A stretch of DNA of 64,000 nucleotides from JAOUEA01 sp963719165 (GTDB lineage Bacteria > Actinomycetota > UBA4738 > HRBIN12), in the NCBI GenBank assembly GCA_963719165.1, contig CAVRAV010000001.1, positions 1,922,001-1,986,000 on the forward strand, written 5' to 3'. The notes below the pieces were generated by a model that saw nothing but the letters and a program-made list of their open reading frames with translations, was not told the origin of the DNA and ran no database searches. The translations under genes were made by a program, and so were the position numbers. The first letter of the stretch is position 1. Every line of letters begins with the position of its first letter. Of the stretch, positions 58,697-64,000 are shown one piece after another.

Positions 58697-59963
58697 GGAA
58701 CACCTCGACCGGCTCCTCGCGACCCTTCACGTGACGAGGCCCGATCGGCTCGCACGCGACGTCGGGGGCCGCGGCGACGGTGCTGGCGGCGGCGACGATC
58801 TCCCCGCCGGCCGCCTCGGACTGCAGCCGCGATGCGACGTTCACGGCGTCGCCGACCACCGTGTACTCCAGGCGTCCCCCTCCTCCGATCGTCCCGGCGA
58901 TGACCGTGCCGGTGTTCACGCCGATCCCCACGCCGAGCAGGGGCAGATCCTCCACACCCCACCCCTCAGCGTTGAGCTCCCCTTGCCGCCGCTGCATCCC
59001 GATGGCGCAACGCAACGCCCGGACCGCGTGGTCCTCCTGGGGGTTGGGCGCGCCGAAGACGGCCATCACGGCGTCGCCCTGGAACTTGTCGATCGTGCCA
59101 CTGTGGTCCGCGACCACCTCGGCCATCGCCGACAGATGCTTGCGGACGACCACCGAGACGTCGAGAGCGCCGAGCCGCTCGGCGAGCGTCGAGAACCCGC
59201 GGATGTCGGAGAACAAGACCGTGACGACGCACTCCTGCGGCTCGATCGGGGCGTCCGGCTGAGCCGCGAGGCGATCCGCCAACTGGCTCGGGACGAACGA
59301 GGCAAGCGTCTTACGCGAAGCGGTCTGTTCGACGACGGCCGAATGCAGCCGCTTGAACTCGTCCACGAGCCCGGAGGCGCCGCCGTCACCGGCCATCCTG
59401 CTGAACAGCTCCGTCACCTGGCGATCGACGGCTTCCTGCGTGATGCCGAGCGAGGCCGCGATCTCTGCGTATCCCAGACCTTTCGCCATCATGTCCAGCA
59501 GGGTCCGGTCCGAGGAGCCCGTATCGTCGCGGCCTGAGAGCCGCTCCGCGATCAGCGGGTCCACCGTGGAGCCGCCCGCGTGCACCTCCCGTATCGCGCG
59601 CACGAGCTCGTCGCCCTGCGCGATGCGGTCTTTCAGGAGATACGCGAGGCCGCTGCGACCCTTGCCGAGCAGGGCCAGTGCGTACGCCTCATCGTCGTGG
59701 GCCGAGAGCACCACGACGCCCGTGTCGGGATGACGGTCGCGGATCGTGTGTGCGCAATCGATCCCCTCGAGCTGGAAGGACGGCGGCATCTTGATGTCCG
59801 TGACCACGACATCGGGAACGTGCTCGGCCGCGGTCGCCAGCAGCGACGGCGCGTCCTCGGCGGCACCCACCACGTCGATGTCGTCATAGGAGTCGAGCAA
59901 GGCTCGGACACCCTCGCGCACGAGCACGTTATCCTCGCCCAGGACGACCCGGATGGCGCTCAC
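58680..59963 (-). CDS. Receiver-HTH-adenylate/guanylate cyclase fusion protein
   Basis: 427 residues from a GTG with AAGGAG upstream. A NarL-type receiver (Asp56, VVTDIKMPP) spans 1-125. A LuxR-type HTH-like segment follows (LLDMMAKGLGYAEIAASLGITQEAVDRQVTELFSRM, about 155-190). A class III cyclase domain spans about 225-425, with metal Asp residues in FSDIRGF and GDAVMAVFGAP, Lys in IDKFQGD and the EYTVVGDAVNVASRL segment, which favours ATP as substrate. The output would be cAMP controlled by phosphorylation. Its neighbours are a HisKA_3 kinase and a NarL regulator. Confidence 0.9.
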   Translation of the reverse strand: MSAIRVVLGEDNVLVREGVRALLDSYDDIDVVGAAEDAPSLLATAAEHVPDVVVTDIKMPPSFQLEGIDCAHTIRDRHPDTGVVVLSAHDDEAYALALLGKGRSGLAYLLKDRIAQGDELVRAIREVHAGGSTVDPLIAERLSGRDDTGSSDRTLLDMMAKGLGYAEIAASLGITQEAVDRQVTELFSRMAGDGGASGLVDEFKRLHSAVVEQTASRKTLASFVPSQLADRLAAQPDAPIEPQECVVTVLFSDIRGFSTLAERLGALDVSVVVRKHLSAMAEVVADHSGTIDKFQGDAVMAVFGAPNPQEDHAVRALRCAIGMQRRQGELNAEGWGVEDLPLLGVGIGVNTGTVIAGTIGGGGRLEYTVVGDAVNVASRLQSEAAGGEIVAAASTVAAAPDVACEPIGPRHVKGREEPVEVFRVVIN

Positions 59964-59995
59964 GCCGCGTGCTCCTTCCGCGCGAAGGGCCCGTG

Positions 59996-60001
59996 TACCA
60001 T
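59996..60001 (+). promoter_or_regulatory. -10-like element TACCAT of a leaderless transcript
   Basis: TACCAT, CCGCGC, then the ATG at 60008. It lies in a divergent gap of only 44 bp. Confidence 0.55.
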
Positions 60002-60007
60002 CCGCGC

Positions 60008-60676
60008 ATGATCAGAGTGGTATTCGCGGAGGATAACTACCTGGTTCGGGAGGGGACCGCCGCGTTGCTTGGCACGAGCCCCGAGATCGATCTCGTCGGC
60101 ACCGCCTCCGATCGCGACGAGCTCATGGCCGAGGTCGAATCGCTCGCCCCGGATGCGGTGCTCACGGACATCCGGATGCCACCGACGAACAGCGACGAGG
60201 GCATCGAAGCCGCGAAACGTATCCGGGCCGAGCACCCGACGATCGGCGTGGTGGTGCTGTCGCAGTTCGCGGAGGAGGAATACGCGTATGAGCTGCTCAA
60301 GGACGGTGCGGCGGGACTCGGCTACCTCCTGAAGGAACGCGTGGCCGACATCGACGAGCTGGTGCGCGCGCTCGGCGAGGTGAGCCGCGGGGGGAGCGTC
60401 CTCGATCCGAAGGTGGTCGAGGCGCTGGTGGCGGCCAAGGACCGGATGGCGCACTCGCCGCTCGGGACGCTCACCGACCGGGAGCGCGAGGTCCTTCAGC
60501 ACATGGCGCAAGGGCAGAACAACGCAGCTATCGCGAAGGCGCTGTTCTTGACGGAGCGCGCCGTAGAGAAGCACATCAACTCCCTGTTTCACAAGCTCGA
60601 CCTCACGGAGGAGCCGGACGTCCATCGACGCGTCATGGCCGTCCTCGCCTTCCTCCACGAGACCGAGCACGCGTAG
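60008..60676 (+). CDS. NarL/FixJ-type response regulator
   Basis: 222 residues. A receiver with phosphoacceptor Asp54 (VLTDIRMPP) and a C-terminal LuxR HTH (LTDREREVLQHMAQGQNNAAIAKALFLTERAVEKHINSLFHKL). It would bind DNA after phosphorylation, probably by the HisKA_3 kinase at 56596. It is divergent from the cyclase gene and may control it. It is convergent with uspA, 27 bp apart. Confidence 0.95.
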   Translation: MIRVVFAEDNYLVREGTAALLGTSPEIDLVGTASDRDELMAEVESLAPDAVLTDIRMPPTNSDEGIEAAKRIRAEHPTIGVVVLSQFAEEEYAYELLKDGAAGLGYLLKERVADIDELVRALGEVSRGGSVLDPKVVEALVAAKDRMAHSPLGTLTDREREVLQHMAQGQNNAAIAKALFLTERAVEKHINSLFHKLDLTEEPDVHRRVMAVLAFLHETEHA

Positions 60677-60703
60677 GGAAGCTCCCGGCACGGGGCCGCT
60701 CCA

Positions 60704-61114
60704 TCACGGATGCGCCCTCCGCGTGTCCACCACGTAAACGCTGCACGGCGAGTGACGCAAGACCAGGTTGGGGACGCTGTCGCGCACGCGCCACCAGCTC
60801 CCGTGCGCGCCGCGGTTGCCCACCACGATGGTGTCGGCCCCCTCTTCGGCGGCGACGCGGCAGATCTCCTCGGCCGGGTCGCCCCGGGCGATGCGCGTCG
60901 ACGTCGGGAGGTCCTCGAATCGCGGGGCAAGCGAGGCGAGGTAGCGTTCGGGGTTGGCCGCTTTGGCCGGATCGACGACCGCGCGGAGATCGTCTCGGGG
61001 CTCGACGTAGAGGACGAGAAGCTCGGAGCCCTGGGCGCGGGCCAGATCCGCCGCGTCCGCAACGGCCAGCTCCGCCGAGGCGGTGGTGTCGGTGCCTACC
61101 ACGATCTTCTTCAT
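60704..61114 (-). CDS. Universal stress protein (UspA family)
   Basis: 136 residues from an ATG with AAGGAGG upstream. MKKIVVGTDTTASAELAVADAADLA at the start and ADTIVVGNRGAHG toward the end are UspA motifs. The usual GS in the ATP-binding loop (G-2x-G-9x-GS) reads DS here, so ATP binding is uncertain. Family members take part in stress survival and dormancy in Actinobacteria. Confidence 0.92.
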   Translation of the reverse strand: MKKIVVGTDTTASAELAVADAADLARAQGSELLVLYVEPRDDLRAVVDPAKAANPERYLASLAPRFEDLPTSTRIARGDPAEEICRVAAEEGADTIVVGNRGAHGSWWRVRDSVPNLVLRHSPCSVYVVDTRRAHP

Positions 61115-61362
61115 GGAGGTCCTCCTTCGAGGCTCGGCGTTTTGGGACGCGAGGCCACCGTAGGCGCCGCACGCGGTGGGCACGACCCGGCCGCCACCAC
61201 GGTTCGCGGAGGTGCCAGCACCCCGGGCCTGAGGCCGCGCTGGCCCCGGGGGACGTCCCGTTCACCCCCAGCGACGCGCCCCGGGATCGCCCGGCGGGTC
61301 ATCGAGGGATCCGTCGGTCCGGGGTGTTAGCGTCGGGGTGAACATCGACGGGAGGGCCCGCA

Positions 61363-64000
61363 CTGACCGCACCACGGCAACGACCAGGTCGCTCCGTGCT
61401 TGCGCTGACCGCGGCCGGGGCCGTCGTGACGGTGCTGCTCGCGGCCCCGACGATCGAGGCGGCGCCGCCGCGCCCCGGGGGTCGCGCCAGGCTCCCTTCC
61501 ACCGGGCTCCCGCAGCCATCGGTGCTGCTCGCTCGCGCGCAGATGGCGACCCAGATCGGGCCCGGAGCCATCGTGCAGACGGACCACTACCTCGGCGGCA
61601 TCCGGTGGGTGGCGAACGTGGACGGTACCGTGGCCGGACCGCGCGCCGCCGCGCCTAGGGACGTGGCGCTTCGTTTCGTGCGATCGCACCGCAAGGCGTT
61701 CGGGATCACGCTGCGCGATGTCGCCTCGTTGCGGTTCCGCCGGGACTACGTCGACATCCTCGGCGTTCACCACCTGTCGTGGGAACAGGTGGTGGAGGGA
61801 CAGCCGCTGTTCGGAGCGGGGCTGAAGGCGTCCGTCGCGGCAGACGGATCGTTGGTGACGCTGTCCGGTCCGGTCGACCACGTCGTGCGGTTCGAAACCG
61901 CCCCCGGGCCGACGCTCTCCGCCCGGGAGGCGCTCGGCATGGCACGGGCCGCCTCCGGCGAGGGGCGGGGCCGAGCCACCACGAGGGGGATCCTCGACCG
62001 CGCGGTACGGGTGCGGTTCCCCACCCCGAGCGGCGCGGCATCGCCCGCCTGGGACACCGTCTCGACGATCTCCCCTCGCCGCGTCATCCGAACGCTCGTC
62101 GACGCCCGGAGCGGCGAGATCCTGTGGAGCGAGAACCTCGTCCGCTCCGATCAGATCGGCACGGGCCTGGCTTGGCCGCACGCGCCAGGCCCGTTCCCCA
62201 ACGGTGGGGGCGTGCAGTCGCCCGTGACGTTCCCGGTCGCGGGGCCCAACGCCCTGTCGGGCAACAACGCGCACGTCTACACCGCCGAGGACGGGGACAT
62301 CGGTGTCGACCCGCGCGGCGAGGTCCCCGCCCTCGACGCCGCCTCGCTCTCCTGGATCCAGCCGACGGGCCTCGACACGTCCACCGCCTCCCAGAACTGC
62401 AGCCCGGCGACGCCCTGCACCTGGGACCCTCGCGTTCCCTACAGCTGGCAGGCGAACCGCCGCCAGGAAGCCGTGCAGGCCTACTACCTCTTGAACGCGT
62501 ACCACGACCACCTCGCCGCGGCGCCGATCGGGTTCACCGAGGCCGCGGGGAACTTCCAGGTGAACAACCACGACGGTGAGGGCGGTCGCGGGGGAGATCC
62601 GGTGAACGCGGCGACGCTCGTGGGCGCCGACCTCCGCAGGAACGGCCGGCCGGCGCTCGTCAACGACAGCACGATGTACACACCGCCCGACGGGCGTCCC
62701 GGGCGGATGTCCCTGTACCTGTTCCACAAGACCCGGAAGGATCGTGCCTTTCCGGCCGCCGACGGGGCGGGCGACGCCTCCGTGATCTATCACGAGTACA
62801 CGCATGGGCTTACCTCCCGCCTCATCACCATGCCCGACGGGAGCGACGCCTTATTCGGGGCCCAATCGAACGCCCTCAGCGAGGGGTGGAGCGATTGGTA
62901 CGCCCTCGATACGCTCGTGGGCGGCGGCTACGAGGCGGATACCGCGGCCGTCGACGTGCCGATGGGGGTGTGGGTCAGCGGCGGGGGCGGCGTCCGTTTC
63001 CAGTTCGCCGACTGCCCGGTGGGGACGCCCGCCGCGGGGTGCCCCGACACACCCGGGGGCGCCGGGCCGGGCGGCCTAACGTACGCGGACTTCGGCCACG
63101 TCTTCACGCACCCCGAAGAGCACGCCGACGGGGAGATCTGGCTGCAGACGCTCTGGGAGCTTCGGGATCGGCTCGGCTCCGACGTGGCGGAGAGCCTCGT
63201 GACGCGCGCCATGGAGTTTTCGCCGTCCGCTCCGACGTTCCTCGACATGCGCGACGCGATCCTGGTGGCCGACGCCGAGACCTACGGCGGTGCCCATCAT
63301 GCGGACCTGTGGGACGTGTTCGCCGACCGCGGGATGGGGTTCTTCGCCACCACGAGCGATACGTTCGACCTCCACCCCGTCGCCGACTTCACCACGCCGC
63401 CGTCGTGCCCGGTGGCGTGCGGCACGTTCGCCGGACGTGTGGTGGACCCGAGTGCGGGCGGAGCACCGGTTCCGGGTGCCGTGATCCGGATCGCCGGGGG
63501 TCAGCAAGGCGTCCCCGTGGATCGCTTTACCGTCTCGGGACCAGACGGGCGGTTCACGATCCCCGACGTTCCGAACGCGAGCTACCGCAACGTCGAGGTC
63601 GCCCTCGATGGGTATCCCACCCGGATCCTTCCCGCGGTCAAGGTGGGGGGGAAGCGCCGACGTCGGATCGGCCTCCGCAGGGACTGGGCCGCTTTGTCGG
63701 GCGGCGCCGTCATCGTGGGCTACACCGGGCCGGATCGCTCGGGACCCTCTGGGGAGTGCGGACCCCGCGGCGCGGTGGACGCGTCGCTCGCCACCAGCTG
63801 GCTCACATCGGCCGACGAACCACGATCCCTGACGATCCGCCTCCCGCAACCGGTGCATCTCATGGCGTTCGGCATCGACCCCTCGGCGATCTGCGCGGGT
63901 GCCTTCGCAGACACCAAGGCGCTCGATGTCTGGACCCGCGAACCCCGTGGCCGGTGGATCCTCGCCTTCCGCACCGTGGACGGCCTCCCTGGGGACCGGG
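61363..64000 (+). CDS. Secreted fungalysin-type metalloprotease (M36) with C-terminal accessory domains, cut by window edge
   Basis: 879 residues are visible and the gene runs off the right edge. A CTG at 61363 with GGGAGGG in front gives a proper signal peptide (TAPRQRPGRSVLALTAAG, cleavage near IEA-APP); a GTG at 61396 would lack the basic n-region. A propeptide (FTP-like, about 30-250) precedes the M36 domain with zinc motif YHEYTHGL (HEYTH at 477-481) and Glu507 in SEGWSDWY. A CNA-B-like repeat follows (GTFAGRVVDP, SGPDGRFTIPDVPNASY), then a discoidin-like start (VDASLATSWLTSADEPRSL). Secreted protein degradation is the likely role. Confidence 0.9.
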   Translation, partial: MTAPRQRPGRSVLALTAAGAVVTVLLAAPTIEAAPPRPGGRARLPSTGLPQPSVLLARAQMATQIGPGAIVQTDHYLGGIRWVANVDGTVAGPRAAAPRDVALRFVRSHRKAFGITLRDVASLRFRRDYVDILGVHHLSWEQVVEGQPLFGAGLKASVAADGSLVTLSGPVDHVVRFETAPGPTLSAREALGMARAASGEGRGRATTRGILDRAVRVRFPTPSGAASPAWDTVSTISPRRVIRTLVDARSGEILWSENLVRSDQIGTGLAWPHAPGPFPNGGGVQSPVTFPVAGPNALSGNNAHVYTAEDGDIGVDPRGEVPALDAASLSWIQPTGLDTSTASQNCSPATPCTWDPRVPYSWQANRRQEAVQAYYLLNAYHDHLAAAPIGFTEAAGNFQVNNHDGEGGRGGDPVNAATLVGADLRRNGRPALVNDSTMYTPPDGRPGRMSLYLFHKTRKDRAFPAADGAGDASVIYHEYTHGLTSRLITMPDGSDALFGAQSNALSEGWSDWYALDTLVGGGYEADTAAVDVPMGVWVSGGGGVRFQFADCPVGTPAAGCPDTPGGAGPGGLTYADFGHVFTHPEEHADGEIWLQTLWELRDRLGSDVAESLVTRAMEFSPSAPTFLDMRDAILVADAETYGGAHHADLWDVFADRGMGFFATTSDTFDLHPVADFTTPPSCPVACGTFAGRVVDPSAGGAPVPGAVIRIAGGQQGVPVDRFTVSGPDGRFTIPDVPNASYRNVEVALDGYPTRILPAVKVGGKRRRRIGLRRDWAALSGGAVIVGYTGPDRSGPSGECGPRGAVDASLATSWLTSADEPRSLTIRLPQPVHLMAFGIDPSAICAGAFADTKALDVWTREPRGRWILAFRTVDGLPGDR

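Overview
The window is a dense, high-GC bacterial chromosome segment, mostly coding, with genes packed by ATGA/GTGA overlaps. It looks like an uncultured member of the Actinomycetota. The supporting genes are CarD, a LytR_C-domain protein, a DUF3263 protein, the DUF2342 zinc metalloprotease, a CU044_5270-type protein beside an ECF-like sigma factor, and the tilS-hpt-ftsH-folE-folP-folB-folK-panC-coaX-lysS-clpC order. I cannot assign a class from sequence alone. No rRNA, CRISPR, prophage or insertion sequence was seen; two tRNA-Thr genes (UGU and CGU anticodons) are present.

Layout. 0-7 kb: a partial S9 peptidase, a PrmC-like methyltransferase, a stand-alone GroES-like protein, YjbQ, and an M20 remnant/ATP-grasp/C45 hydrolase operon. 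7-19 kb: an NlpC/P60 wall hydrolase, groEL with a CIRCE operator but no adjacent groES, a second S9 peptidase, ACT and methyltransferase genes, acetyl-CoA synthetase, an Rrf2 regulator and a response regulator. 19-26 kb: a GAF/PAS histidine kinase, a cytochrome P450 and a small Tad-type pilus/secretion operon (CpaB, vWA TadG-like, TadE). 26-34 kb: tRNA-Thr, rlmB, ispF, ispD, a PIN-TRAM protein, carD, radA, a RIO kinase and a sigma/membrane-protein pair. 34-54 kb: clpC, a receiver and a cNMP-binding protein, then the long housekeeping run lysS-coaX-panC-folK-folB-folP-folE-ftsH-hpt-tilS with accessory genes threaded in. 54-64 kb: a USP-UbiB kinase fusion, a sensor kinase, a receiver-HTH-adenylate cyclase protein, a NarL-type regulator, a UspA and a secreted fungalysin (M36) protease cut by the right edge.

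Two patterns run through the window. First, many genes without a Shine-Dalgarno carry a -10-like hexamer (NANNNT, mostly TANNNT) with exactly 6 nt between it and the start codon. This points to widespread leaderless transcription; ten examples are listed. Second, four otherwise recognisable genes (an S9 peptidase, tilS, the USP-UbiB kinase and a sensor kinase) are interrupted by single-base frameshifts. Three of the four lie between 51.4 and 58.2 kb. Assembly indels are the simplest explanation, but real decay is possible. The most unusual gene content is the USP-UbiB fusion, the receiver-HTH-cyclase fusion, an alpha/beta hydrolase without its nucleophile inside the folate operon, and the truncated M20/ATP-grasp/C45 operon.
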